Positions 50,311-58,970 of a stretch of DNA of 64,000 nucleotides are shown piece by piece. Position numbers and translations under genes: made by a program. Within the stretch, counting starts at the first letter, position 1. Each line of letters starts with the position of its first letter. Where the stretch lies: NCBI RefSeq assembly GCF_042408815.1, contig NZ_JBHOQR010000025.1, positions 62,001 through 126,000 of the forward strand, given 5' to 3'. Source of the DNA: Thermoflexus sp042408815 (lineage in GTDB: Bacteria; Chloroflexota; Anaerolineae; Thermoflexales; Thermoflexaceae). Below the pieces are notes generated by a model. The model searched no databases. It was given only the letters and a program-made list of their open reading frames with translations, and was not told where the DNA came from.

Positions 50311-51506
50311 CTCCCATCGTCGTGGATGTCTCCCCCGCGGTCCACCATCGGGCCGGGCTGGGCCGTTATGCCGCCGAGCTGGTGAAGGCGCTGGCCCCCC
50401 TGCTGCCCGGCGATCTCGCCATCTTCTACCACGACGCAGGTCGTGCGGATCTCTTCCCGCCCCTGGACACCCTCCCGGCCCGCCCCTGCCCGCTGCCGGC
50501 GAAGCCATGGCGTCTCCGGGTGATGCTGGCCGATCTCTTCCGTCTCCCGATGGACGCCCTCATTGGTCCGGCGCGTCTGTTCCACGCAACGGATCATCTC
50601 CTCCCTCCCTTCCGTGCGCTCCCCGCTGTGTTCACCTTGCACGACCTGATTTTCCGGCTGTATCCGGAAACCCACATGCCGTTGAACCGGTGGTTCCTCA
50701 CCCTGATGATGCCCCGCTTCCTGCGGCGCGCCGACGCCATCATTGCCGTCTCCGAGTGTACCCGATGGGATGCCATCCGCTGGTATCGCGTTCCGGAGGA
50801 TCGGATCATAGTAATCTATGAAGGGGTGGATCCCCGTTTCCGCCCGGCGCCGCCGGAGGCCATCGCGGCCATCCGTGCCCGGTATCGTTTGCCGGATCGC
50901 TTTATCCTCTATGTGGGGACGATCGAGCCCCGGAAGAATCTCCCGACGCTGTTCGCGGCTTATCGAATCATGCTGGAACGCTGGCCGGATCTGGGCTTAG
51001 TGGTGGCGGGGAGGCGTGGGTGGCTCACGAGGGGCACCTTCCGGGCCCTGCGGAATCTGGGGTTGGAGGGACGGGTTCGCTTCCTGGGTTATGTGCCGGA
51101 TGACGACCTTCCGGCTCTGTATTCCGCGGCCGTGGTTTTCGCCTTTCCCTCCCTATATGAGGGCTTCGGCCTTCCACCGCTGGAGGCGATGGCCTGCGGG
51201 ACGCCCGTGGTGGTCTCGGACACCTCATCGCTTCCGGAGATCGTGGGGGAAGCAGGCCTCCAGGTGCCCCCGGATCGCCCGGAGGCCTGGGCCGCTGCCC
51301 TGGCCGCTGTGCTTTCCGATGCGACGCTTCGGGCGCGTCTTCGGGAAAGGGGCCTTCGACAGGCGGCCCGGTTCCGCTGGGCGGAGGCGGCGGAACGAAC
51401 GGTGGAGGTCTATGAAAGAGTGCTCCGATCTCGGCGGACGGTGGAGGCTCTCCACGGAGGAGGGGCACCAGTCCGCGGACAACGGGCGCAAGGAGGATCT
51501 CGATGA
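50307..51506 (+). CDS. GT4-family glycosyltransferase
   Basis: 399 aa. The GT-B fold shows the N-terminal acceptor-side motif VVDVSPAVHHRAGLGRYAAE and the mid-linker RFILYVGTIEPRKNLPTLFA. The C-terminal nucleotide-sugar motif is VVFAFPSLYEGFGLPPLEAM, with the EX7E pair (Glu in YEGFG and Glu in PLEAMA). It then has CGTPVVVSDTSSLPEIVG. Family 4 retaining enzymes act in polysaccharide and lipid glycosylation. It is coupled by overlap with udk upstream and uppP downstream. Confidence 0.9.
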   Translation: MTPIVVDVSPAVHHRAGLGRYAAELVKALAPLLPGDLAIFYHDAGRADLFPPLDTLPARPCPLPAKPWRLRVMLADLFRLPMDALIGPARLFHATDHLLPPFRALPAVFTLHDLIFRLYPETHMPLNRWFLTLMMPRFLRRADAIIAVSECTRWDAIRWYRVPEDRIIVIYEGVDPRFRPAPPEAIAAIRARYRLPDRFILYVGTIEPRKNLPTLFAAYRIMLERWPDLGLVVAGRRGWLTRGTFRALRNLGLEGRVRFLGYVPDDDLPALYSAAVVFAFPSLYEGFGLPPLEAMACGTPVVVSDTSSLPEIVGEAGLQVPPDRPEAWAAALAAVLSDATLRARLRERGLRQAARFRWAEAAERTVEVYERVLRSRRTVEALHGGGAPVRGQRAQGGSR

Positions 51507-52327
51507 CCGGGTTTCAAGCGCTGGTACTGGGGATCATTCAGGGGTTAACCGAATATCTTCCTGTCAGCAGCTCTGCCCATCTGGTCCTGGTGCCATGGCT
51601 GCTGGGCTGGCGGAGCGACGAGCGGCTGGTCTTCTCCTTCGACGTGCTCGTGCATTGGGGCACCCTGGTCCCGGTCCTGATCTATTTCCGCCATGATCTG
51701 TGGGCGATCCTGGCAGGCGGATGGGCGGGCCTTCGCAAAGGTGTCCCGTTTGCTACCCCGGAGGGCCGCCTGGGCGGATGGATCCTCCTGGCCACGGTCC
51801 CGGCCGGGATCCTGGGGAGGCTCCTCCAACGATCGATCGAGGCGGTTTTCCTTCAGCCGGTCCTGGTTGGGGCTCTGTTGTTCGGCACGGCCGGTCTGTT
51901 GTGGCTGGGGGAGCATTGGGGGCGGAAGGAACGGGATCTGGGGCAGATGACGGCGGGAGATGCGCTGGTGATTGGGTTTGCCCAGGCTCTTGCCCTGCTG
52001 CCGGGGATCTCTCGATCGGGGGCCACCATGGCCGCCGGGTTGGGGCGGGGGTTCCTTCGCCCGGAGGCTGCGCGGTTCAGTTTCCTGCTCAGCATACCCG
52101 CCCTCTTGGGAGCCGGTCTGGTGGCGCTGGGGGATCTTTACCGGATCGGGCTTTCCCCCGAGGCGATGACCCCTATCCTGATCGGTTTTCTCAGCGCGGC
52201 GCTTTCCGGTTACCTGGCGATCTGGAGCCTGATGAAAATGGTCCGACGGCGATCGCTCCGACCCTTTGCCGTCTACTGCGCGGGCATAGGAGCTCTAACC
52301 CTGATGCTCTCGCTCTTTCGCAGCTAA
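51503..52327 (+). CDS. uppP: Undecaprenyl-diphosphate phosphatase
   Basis: 274 aa. It recycles the lipid carrier by removing a phosphate from undecaprenyl diphosphate. Family signatures are QALVLGIIQGLTEYLPVSSS (with the catalytic Glu and the SSSAH segment) and ALALLPGISRSGATMAAGLG. About eight membrane helices. The start overlaps the preceding glycosyltransferase gene (ATGA), which fits a role in cell-envelope glycan assembly. Confidence 0.95.
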   Translation: MTGFQALVLGIIQGLTEYLPVSSSAHLVLVPWLLGWRSDERLVFSFDVLVHWGTLVPVLIYFRHDLWAILAGGWAGLRKGVPFATPEGRLGGWILLATVPAGILGRLLQRSIEAVFLQPVLVGALLFGTAGLLWLGEHWGRKERDLGQMTAGDALVIGFAQALALLPGISRSGATMAAGLGRGFLRPEAARFSFLLSIPALLGAGLVALGDLYRIGLSPEAMTPILIGFLSAALSGYLAIWSLMKMVRRRSLRPFAVYCAGIGALTLMLSLFRS

Positions 52328-52432
52328 TCCGGCTGCCGGACTGTCTGGAAGGGAAGCAAGACGCTTGGAATCACCGTCTTCCATCGCCCATGGTGGAGCT
52401 TCGAAGGATTTTTTTCTTCCCGCTCTCAGGGT

Positions 52433-52461
52433 TTGACAAACCTGCCCACCTGTGATAGGTT
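52433..52461 (+). promoter_or_regulatory. Promoter of the roadblock/V4R/response-regulator unit
   Basis: TTGACA (52433-52438, consensus), 17-bp spacer, TAGGTT (52456-52461) preceded by TGA as an extended -10. It is placed 46 bp before the roadblock gene. The 179-bp gap after uppP has no gene. Confidence 0.6.
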
Positions 52462-52506
52462 GGGAAACCACTTGCCATTCATTCTGCTCACCTCCTGGGG
52501 TCCGCG

Positions 52507-52884
52507 ATGGCCCGGACGCGCACCGAGCGAATGATCGAGCGCCTGAAGGAGCTCCAGGCCAGCACGCCGGATATCGAGGCCTCTGCGGTGGTCAGCCTCG
52601 ATGGATTGATTATGGCCTCTGCGCTTCCTGCCGATGTGGAAGAAGACCGCGTGTCGGCCATGTCGGCCGCCATGCTTTCCCTGGGCGAGCGGATCGCCAG
52701 CGAGCTGGGCCGCGGGGCGCTGGATCAGGTTTACATCCGCGGGGAGCGCGGCTATGTTGTGCTGATGGCGGTGGGCGAGGAAGCCGTGCTCACCGTGCTG
52801 GCCCGACCCCAGGCCAAGCTGGGGTTGCTATTCCTGGATATGCGTCGGGCTGCGGAGGATCTGGCCCGGATCCTGGCTTCCTGA
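52507..52884 (+). CDS. Roadblock/LC7-domain protein
   Basis: 125 aa, a single roadblock domain: ERLKELQASTPDIEASAVVS, LDGLIMASALPADVEEDRVS, AAMLSLGERIASELGRGALD, and VYIRGERGYVVLMAVGEEAV. Such proteins (MglB-like) dimerise and regulate small GTPases or act as signalling adaptors. No GTPase gene is adjacent here; instead a V4R protein and a response regulator follow, so it may act in a local signalling unit. Confidence 0.85.
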   Translation: MARTRTERMIERLKELQASTPDIEASAVVSLDGLIMASALPADVEEDRVSAMSAAMLSLGERIASELGRGALDQVYIRGERGYVVLMAVGEEAVLTVLARPQAKLGLLFLDMRRAAEDLARILAS

Positions 52885-52985
52885 CCCCTGGACGTCCGGA
52901 AGGCCCATGGGAAGGATCTACGGCCCGAGGGCGTTTTCCTTACATCCCGTCGTGAATCTCATTTTTCCGATGGGGAGGCAATGCC

Positions 52986-53615
52986 TTGAGCCAGCGGAAA
53001 AGCGGCCTGTATTATCCCAACAAGATCGCGCGGATTTTCCTGGAGGCTCTGGAGGAGGTGATGGGGAAGAACGGCCTCAATGCGGTTTTGAACCTGGCCC
53101 GTCTTCCTCATCTCATTGATAACTACCCGCCGGACAATCTGGAGCGGGGATTCGATTTTGCGGATTTCGCGGCCATCAATCAGGCGCTGGAAGAGATGTA
53201 TGGTCCCCGTGGGGGCAGAGGGCTGGCCCTGCGGGGCGGGCGCGCCTCCTTCGCCCGGGGCCTTCAGGGCTTCGGGGCCCTGGCGGGCGTCAGCGACCTG
53301 GCCTTCCGTGTGCTGCCCCTCCAGGCCAAGTTGAAAATCGGTCTTCCGGCGATGGCCGGCATTTTCACCCAGTTCAGTGATCAGAAGAGCTATGTCACCG
53401 AGGAGGCCGATCGTTTCATCTACGTGATCGAGCGGTGTCCGGTGTGCTGGGGGCGCAAAACCGATCGCCCGGTCTGTTACGCGGCCATCGGCCTGCTTCA
53501 GGAGGGCCTGCGCTGGGTCAGCGGGGGGAAGGAGTTCCGGGTAGAGGAGATCTCCTGTATTGCGATGGGGGATGACACCTGCTCTTTCGCGATTTACAAG
53601 GAGCCGATCGGTTGA
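52986..53615 (+). CDS. V4R-domain protein
   Basis: 209 aa starting at TTG 52986, with GGGAGG eight bases upstream; the next in-frame Met is residue 26. The N-terminal half (YPNKIARIFLEALEEVMGKN) resembles regulators that carry an XylR-N-like region. The C-terminal half is a V4R (4-vinyl reductase) domain with IYVIERCPVCWGRKTDRPVC and VEEISCIAMGDDTCSFAIYK. The cysteines (CPVC, then C and C) could bind a metal or small ligand. The V4R fold senses small molecules in some regulators. It lies between the roadblock and response-regulator genes. Confidence 0.82.
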   Translation: MSQRKSGLYYPNKIARIFLEALEEVMGKNGLNAVLNLARLPHLIDNYPPDNLERGFDFADFAAINQALEEMYGPRGGRGLALRGGRASFARGLQGFGALAGVSDLAFRVLPLQAKLKIGLPAMAGIFTQFSDQKSYVTEEADRFIYVIERCPVCWGRKTDRPVCYAAIGLLQEGLRWVSGGKEFRVEEISCIAMGDDTCSFAIYKEPIG

Positions 53616-53660
53616 GGGAAGCTATGGCAGGGCATGACGCCTCTCGGCGCGGGGGTGAGG

Positions 53661-54518
53661 ATGAGCAGAGCCGCGACGCTGCTGATTGTCGAGGATGAGC
53701 TGGAGACCGCCAGCCTGCTGGAGACGTACTTCCGGGCCCAGGGCTATCAGGTGTTCACCGCCGCCTCCGGGGAGGAGGCGCTGTCGATGGCCCAGGCGCA
53801 TCCGATCGATCTCATCGTGCTGGATATCCGGCTGCCGGATATCGATGGGTTTGAGGTCTTCCGGCAGCTGCGCGCCCATCGACGCACCCGGGAGATCCCG
53901 GTGATCTTCCTGACGGAGAAGCGGGAGCGGGAAAGCCGCCTGACGGGCCTGGAGATGGGCGCCTACGATTACATCCCGAAGCCTTTCAGCCTTCAGGAGC
54001 TGCGGGCGCACGTTCAGAACATCCTGCGCCGATCCCGGGCAGAGCCCGCAATGGACAGCCTCACCGGGCTGCCGGGCCGTCCGCTGATCCTGGATCATCT
54101 GAGGGAGCAGCTGGGGCAATCCGACTGGGGCGCTTTGTTGATCGGCTTGCACGGGCTAGAGGCCTTCGGAGAGCGCTATGGATTTGTGGCCCGGGATGAC
54201 GCCATCCGCGCGGTGGGCCTTTTGCTCAGCGGCATCAATCATGAAAACGGGGATGCTTTCTTCCTTGGCCATGTAGGAGAAGGATGGTTCATCCTCATCG
54301 GGAGCCGTCATCAAGTCCGCGCCGTCGCCCCGCAGGCGATCGCCCGCCTGAAGAGCGCGTTGCCGTATTTCTACCCGCTGCAGGATGTGGAAGAGAAACC
54401 CGCCGATCTCCCCCTCTTGGGGATTGTCACGGCGCAGGTGGAGGGGACGGAAGGGCCCTTCCCCGATCCGGAGGCGGTGATCCGACACCTGCTGAAGGAG
54501 CGAGCGCCGCTCTCTTAG
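53661..54518 (+). CDS. Response regulator with degenerate GGDEF-like output domain
   Basis: 285 aa from ATG 53661, which begins right before the receiver domain (an upstream ATG at 53634 adds nine residues). The receiver has TLLIVEDELETASLLETYFR, the phospho-acceptor aspartate in IDLIVLDIRLPDIDGFEVFR, and the lysine in YDYIPKPFSLQEL. The second domain starts DSLTGLPGRPLILDHLREQL like a GGDEF domain, but the catalytic GGDEF is replaced by GHVGEGWFIL. It is probably non-catalytic and a c-di-GMP-independent output. No cognate histidine kinase is nearby. Confidence 0.85.
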   Translation: MSRAATLLIVEDELETASLLETYFRAQGYQVFTAASGEEALSMAQAHPIDLIVLDIRLPDIDGFEVFRQLRAHRRTREIPVIFLTEKRERESRLTGLEMGAYDYIPKPFSLQELRAHVQNILRRSRAEPAMDSLTGLPGRPLILDHLREQLGQSDWGALLIGLHGLEAFGERYGFVARDDAIRAVGLLLSGINHENGDAFFLGHVGEGWFILIGSRHQVRAVAPQAIARLKSALPYFYPLQDVEEKPADLPLLGIVTAQVEGTEGPFPDPEAVIRHLLKERAPLS

Positions 54519-54732
54519 GATAAATGCCGCCGGCGGGCAGCGTATGACTTTCCCCGCCCAGGGCCTCTTCCGGAGACCCTCGCCTCCTCGAACTTCCGGG
54601 TGGGCCCGTGTTATGCTTGAAAGCCACAAGGGCCGAGCCCACTGAAGGGATCCCGAACCCAGGCAGGTGAATTCTGGAGGGGAATGGCGTTCCCTTGCCC
54701 TCGCGATCCTCGAAGGGATACGGCTCGGAATC

Positions 54733-54912
54733 TTACGCAAAGCACTTCTTGTGATAATAACGCATCCGGTTTCGCATCCCATCCTTGACCGGAAGCAGCT
54801 CGCTCAGCCGGATAGGCTGGCCGCAACGGTAGCAGATCCGCCGGGTGATCACGTCGACGATCGGCTCGACCTTCTTTTCTTCCTGCTGGGTTTTTTTGGT
54901 GGCCTTCGCCAT
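54733..54912 (-). CDS. Small zinc-finger-like protein
   Basis: 59 aa from ATG 54912 with GGGAGG upstream. A basic/acidic N-terminus (MAKATKKTQQEEKKVEP) is followed by CYRCGQPIRLSELLPVKDG and RMRYYHKKCF. The CxxC and HxxC pair resembles a treble-clef or LIM-type zinc site. The function is unknown; nucleic-acid or protein binding is plausible. It is divergent from the PIG-L gene, with 76 bp between. The 54519-54732 gap holds no other gene. Confidence 0.75.
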   Translation of the reverse strand: MAKATKKTQQEEKKVEPIVDVITRRICYRCGQPIRLSELLPVKDGMRNRMRYYHKKCFA

Positions 54913-54988
54913 CGGTGTTTCCTCCCGAAGGAAACAGGGTGGAGGATCTTCGGGGAACCCCTTCATCCCTTTCAGGCAAGGTGGAAAT

Positions 54989-55795
54989 ATGCCACGGGCT
55001 TTTCCCTTTGTCAAGCCGGAAATACGGATCCGGGTCCTCTCCCCGCATCTGGATGACGCGGCGCTCTCTTGTGGGGGGACCCTTCATCGGTTGCGCCGGG
55101 AGGGCCACCCGGTGGAGGTGATCACGGTCTTCGCCGGGGATCCGGTTCTCCCGTTGCCTCCTTTTGCGCAGGCCCTGCATGAGCTTTGGGGAGGCAGGGA
55201 GAACGCGATGGCCATGCGGCGGGCGGAGGATCAGGACGCCATGGCCCTCCTTCAGGCGATCCCGATCCACTGGCCGTTCCCGGATACAATCTACCGTCGA
55301 GATGCTCAGGGCCAGCCCCTCTGTCGGGGCCGGGAGGATCTGTTCCGCGCCCCGCATCCGGACGATGCGATCTGGATCGAACGCATTCAGGAAGCGCTGG
55401 CCGCCCTTTCATGGAAGGCGGGAGATCTGCTGCTTGCCCCCCTGGCCCTGGGTGGCCACGTCGATCATCGCCTGGTCCGGATGGCTGTGGAAAGCTGGGA
55501 GCGCCCAGGGGTTCTGCGGGGGTTTTATGAGGATTTCCCCTACGCGGAGTGGGAGGGATTCTCCGGCCTTCCCGGAGCCTTGCCCCATAGCGTGGAGCTG
55601 GCGGATGAAGATCTGGAGGTCAAAGCGCGGGCGATTCGGGCCTATCGCTCCCAGTGGCCGATCTTCTTCGCGGCCGAGGAGGAGATCCTGGAGCGCATCC
55701 GGGCCTATGCGTTGCGGGTCGGGAAGGGCGCCCCGGCGGAGCGCTTCTGGTTCCCGATGGGCTTCCCGCCCGTCGATCCATCCGGGATCGCCTAA
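54989..55795 (+). CDS. PIG-L-family deacetylase
   Basis: 268 aa from ATG 54989. The zinc-binding motif is near the N-terminus (VLSPHLDDAALSCGGTLHRL) and the distal histidine motif is LALGGHVDHRLVRMAVESWE. LmbE/PIG-L enzymes hydrolyse N-acetyl groups from sugars such as N-acetylglucosaminyl-inositol. The substrate is not predictable here. Ends 15 bp before the convergent penicillin-binding protein gene. Confidence 0.88.
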   Translation: MPRAFPFVKPEIRIRVLSPHLDDAALSCGGTLHRLRREGHPVEVITVFAGDPVLPLPPFAQALHELWGGRENAMAMRRAEDQDAMALLQAIPIHWPFPDTIYRRDAQGQPLCRGREDLFRAPHPDDAIWIERIQEALAALSWKAGDLLLAPLALGGHVDHRLVRMAVESWERPGVLRGFYEDFPYAEWEGFSGLPGALPHSVELADEDLEVKARAIRAYRSQWPIFFAAEEEILERIRAYALRVGKGAPAERFWFPMGFPPVDPSGIA

Positions 55796-55809
55796 GCCGG
55801 GGACCCCTC

Positions 55810-57936
55810 CTATCGATCCGCCTGGGCCGGTGGCAAGGGGAGGGGGGTGCGGGGGAGGCCATAGTAAGCCTCCAGGATCTGGCGGGCCATGGGGGCCGCG
55901 ACGGCCGAGCCCTGGCCGCCGTGCTCCACCACCACCACGACCACCAGCTCCGGCTGGCCCGCCGGCGCATAGCATGCAAACCACGCGTGGGGCGGCCGCC
56001 CGGGGATCGTCTCCGCCGTTCCGGTCTTCCCAGCGACCGGAAACGGCATCCCCCGGAAGACCCAGGTTGCGGTTCCCCGTGGGTGGGTGGTGACGCCGAG
56101 GAGCCCCTGGCGGATCACGGCCAACGCCTCCTCGGAGATCGGCAGTCGCCCCTGCGCCTCTGGCGGGAATGTCTCCTCGGGTTGCCCAGGCGCCGGGCCG
56201 ATTCGAAGCACCAGCCGGGGCCGGTAGAGGATCCCCCCATTGGCCACTGCCGCCAGCATCCGGGCGATCTGCAAAGGGGTGACCAGAAGGTCGCTCTGGC
56301 CGATGGCCATGTTTACGGCGTCCCCCACCGACCAGGGGCGGCCGCCCTGTTGCGTGCGCCAGGCCGCATCGGGAACCAGCCCAGCCTCCTCCGGCACACC
56401 CCGAATGCCCGTCGGTACCCCCAGCCCGAAGGCCCGCGCCATCCGCGGGACGATATCGGGATCTTGCTGGTAAAGGGCAAACCCGATCTGATAGAACGCA
56501 ACGTTGCAGGAGACAGTTAATGCCGTGGGAAGGTCCACTAAGCCGTGCCCGCTCCGAAGCCAGCACCATTTCCGGTAGCCTGGCCCCAGGCCATCCCAGT
56601 ATCCCGGATCCTGAAAGGTGCTGCCCGCGGTGAACCCGTGGGTGAGGGCGGCCGCCATCATCACGATCTTGAAGATCGAGCCTGGGGGATACAGGCCCTG
56701 GGTGGCCCGATTCAAAAACGCGCCAGGCGAGGGAAGTGGGCTGTTCGGCCCGAGCAGGGCGTTGGGATCGAAACCTGGACCGCTGACAAGGGCCAAGAGA
56801 TCTCCATTGCGGGGGTCCATCACCACAACAGCCCCCGTTCGATCCCCGAAGATCTCCTCCACTTGGGCCTGAAAGCCCCGCTTGAGGGTGGTGGTAATGG
56901 AGCGGCCGGGGACGAAGGGGCGCTCGGCGATGAGCCGAGGAGCGGCGTTCTCCGTTCTGGCGGGCTGGATGAAGAGGCGCCCCCCGTGGATCCCCGCGAG
57001 ATAGGGCTCTCCCCACGCTTCCAGCCCCATCCGTCCGACCCATTCGTCCCCTCGATATCCTCGGCGCCGCCAGGCCTCCAGTTCTTCGGCCGGGATCTTC
57101 CCCACGATCCCGACAGTCTGCGGCGCGACGCCGGCGTAGATCCGGCCGCTCCGGGGACGCAGCACCACCCCGGGGGTCGCCTCCAGATCCGCGGCGAAGG
57201 GCGCCAGGCGATCCGCGGGCAGCGTTAGGATCGGCATATACCAGTCCGGACGGCCGGAGGCATAGCGGGATCGGATGGTTTCCACTGGGAGCCCAGTCGC
57301 CCGGGCGAGCCGTTGCAGCAGGAGCCCCTCATCGGCGATTTGCCCGGGCACCACGCCGATCTCCACCCACTCCCCTTGCACGGCCAGGCTCTGGCCCTCG
57401 CGGTCATAAAGATTCGCCCGCTCCGGGATGATGTATTCCACCTGGAATCGCTCTCCCTCCTCCAGCGCGGGCCAGAGCAGCGCATCCCGCCACACGACCC
57501 GCCACCCCCCAGGAAGCAGCCGGAGCACCAGGCTCCCCTCCGCCTCCAGATCGCCGAACAGGGCCGTCTTCCAGCGGATCCGATAGCGGGCCTGAGCGGT
57601 TTCCCCTTCCCAGATCAGGGCAAGGGGCTCAATCTCCACGGTCTGGACACCGACCGTGTTCAGCGTATCCCGCCACATGGCGCGAAGCTCCTCCCGGGAC
57701 AGGGCGGCTTGGGAAGCCGGAGTCAGAAGAGCCCACAGGGCGTCCGGATCCTCCCGCCGTAGCGCCTCCAGCGCGGCCGTGACGATCTCAGCCGGAGAGG
57801 GCAGGGGAGTGGGCGTGGGAGGCACCGGCGTGGGGGTCCGATCCGACCGTAGAACAGCCCGACACGCGCTCAGCCATCCGCCCAGCGCCGCGGGAAGCAA
57901 CCGCAGCAGAAAAGCTCGACGGGTCCATCCGTTCAT
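55810..57936 (-). CDS. Penicillin-binding protein, class B transpeptidase, lipoprotein type
   Basis: 708 aa. The N-terminus has an RR-containing signal and a lipobox (TRRAFLLRLLPAALGGWLSA followed by Cys). After a Pro/Thr linker comes an NTF2-like MecA-N domain (IVTAALEALRREDPDALWAL), the dimerisation domain with RANLYDREGQSLAVQGEWVE, and the transpeptidase domain. The domain carries the catalytic S-x-x-K in LYPPGSIFKIV (near residue 416), SCN (near 476), and GKTGTAE (near 633). It cross-links peptidoglycan outside the cell. The layout is like PBP2A/PBP3 of Firmicutes, but the usual membrane anchor is replaced by a lipobox. Confidence 0.9.
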   Translation of the reverse strand: MNGWTRRAFLLRLLPAALGGWLSACRAVLRSDRTPTPVPPTPTPLPSPAEIVTAALEALRREDPDALWALLTPASQAALSREELRAMWRDTLNTVGVQTVEIEPLALIWEGETAQARYRIRWKTALFGDLEAEGSLVLRLLPGGWRVVWRDALLWPALEEGERFQVEYIIPERANLYDREGQSLAVQGEWVEIGVVPGQIADEGLLLQRLARATGLPVETIRSRYASGRPDWYMPILTLPADRLAPFAADLEATPGVVLRPRSGRIYAGVAPQTVGIVGKIPAEELEAWRRRGYRGDEWVGRMGLEAWGEPYLAGIHGGRLFIQPARTENAAPRLIAERPFVPGRSITTTLKRGFQAQVEEIFGDRTGAVVVMDPRNGDLLALVSGPGFDPNALLGPNSPLPSPGAFLNRATQGLYPPGSIFKIVMMAAALTHGFTAGSTFQDPGYWDGLGPGYRKWCWLRSGHGLVDLPTALTVSCNVAFYQIGFALYQQDPDIVPRMARAFGLGVPTGIRGVPEEAGLVPDAAWRTQQGGRPWSVGDAVNMAIGQSDLLVTPLQIARMLAAVANGGILYRPRLVLRIGPAPGQPEETFPPEAQGRLPISEEALAVIRQGLLGVTTHPRGTATWVFRGMPFPVAGKTGTAETIPGRPPHAWFACYAPAGQPELVVVVVVEHGGQGSAVAAPMARQILEAYYGLPRTPLPLPPAQADR

Positions 57937-57958
57937 CGCCGGAAGGGAGGCAGCTGGC

Positions 57959-58792
57959 CTATCCGGAATGCGAAAGCCTTCCCCCAGGGAGGGGAAGTTG
58001 ATCGTTCGTTGAGAGCGGAAGGCCCGGCGGCTGCCGCAGGCGTTCCGGGGAGATCGAAAGGGAAAGCCCAGCCCGCAGCGCCAGGACCTTGATCGCCCGC
58101 CACAGCCCATAGCGGGTCAGCGGTTCTCCCCGGTGATTCAGCAGTAGCGTCCGGATCGCGGGGTCGCGGATCAGGGCCGGGCGGCTGGCGTCCAGATAGC
58201 GCTGGAGGCAGCGGGCGACGATTTCCGACAGCTCGAGCCAGCGAGGGCCGCGGCGCCCGGGGATCCGCAGGCGTCCCCCCCTCAGATCCACATCCTCCAC
58301 CATCAGGGCCACGGCCTGCCCGGCCCGCAATCCCAGGTGGCCGATGAGGGCCACGATCAGACGATCCCGCAACCCAAGGGGGGTCTCTGGGAGGGCCTCG
58401 GCCGTCTCCCACAAGCGTTGACGTTGATCCATCGAGAGGGGAAGACGGATCCGCCGTCGGGGGGAGTGCCATCGAAGGAGGAGGGCCGGGTTCTCCCGGA
58501 TCATCCCTTCGCTTTCCAGGAAGCGAAAAAATGCCCGAAGGGCGGCGACCTTTTGATTCCACGTGCTGGGGGTCCATCCGCGCTGGGCTGTTGCCTCCTG
58601 GAGGAAGGCTTCCAGGAGCGAGGGGTGCGCCTCTGTCCACTGCGAGATCCCGCGGCTGTTCAGGAAGCGGGCAAGGGAGGAAAGAGTGTAACGATAGGCC
58701 TTCAGGGTGGAGGCGGAGACGGCCTCCGCCACCACCCACGCATCCAGGAAGCGGAGGATCCAGAACTCCAGTGTCTCCTGGGAGGGATCCAT
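57959..58792 (-). CDS. Tyrosine recombinase-like protein, catalytically degenerate
   Basis: 277 aa from ATG 58792 (GGAAGGA upstream). The N-terminal SAM-like DNA-binding domain is clear (SASTLKAYRYTLSSLARFLN, STWNQKVAALRAFFRFLESE). The catalytic domain begins normally with GLRDRLIVALIGHLGLRAGQ, where the first arginine is present. In place of the HxLR box it reads ISPERLRQPPG, and no catalytic tyrosine follows before the stop. The protein is therefore probably inactive or has a truncated C-terminus. It lies 22 bp before the penicillin-binding protein gene on the same strand and may be co-transcribed. Confidence 0.7.
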   Translation of the reverse strand: MDPSQETLEFWILRFLDAWVVAEAVSASTLKAYRYTLSSLARFLNSRGISQWTEAHPSLLEAFLQEATAQRGWTPSTWNQKVAALRAFFRFLESEGMIRENPALLLRWHSPRRRIRLPLSMDQRQRLWETAEALPETPLGLRDRLIVALIGHLGLRAGQAVALMVEDVDLRGGRLRIPGRRGPRWLELSEIVARCLQRYLDASRPALIRDPAIRTLLLNHRGEPLTRYGLWRAIKVLALRAGLSLSISPERLRQPPGLPLSTNDQLPLPGGRLSHSG

Positions 58793-58970
58793 GGTCCGGG
58801 TCCTTCCTGTTGCCATCATGGCGCCTCGCTGGATTTGGGAGCGTGGAGGAGGCAGGATGGAAGCCGCCCTTTTGTCCTTGTCCTGCTTCCCCCATCTTTC
58901 CCGTCAGCGGCCTTCTCGGTCCTGAAACGCGCTCGCGGGACAATGGGGGAGCCTGATGGCCTCCCGGCTT

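Noticed and set aside
57959..58792. Prophage or integron integrase marking a mobile island
   Set aside because: No attachment-site repeats, tRNA target or phage genes are adjacent, and the enzyme lacks catalytic residues.
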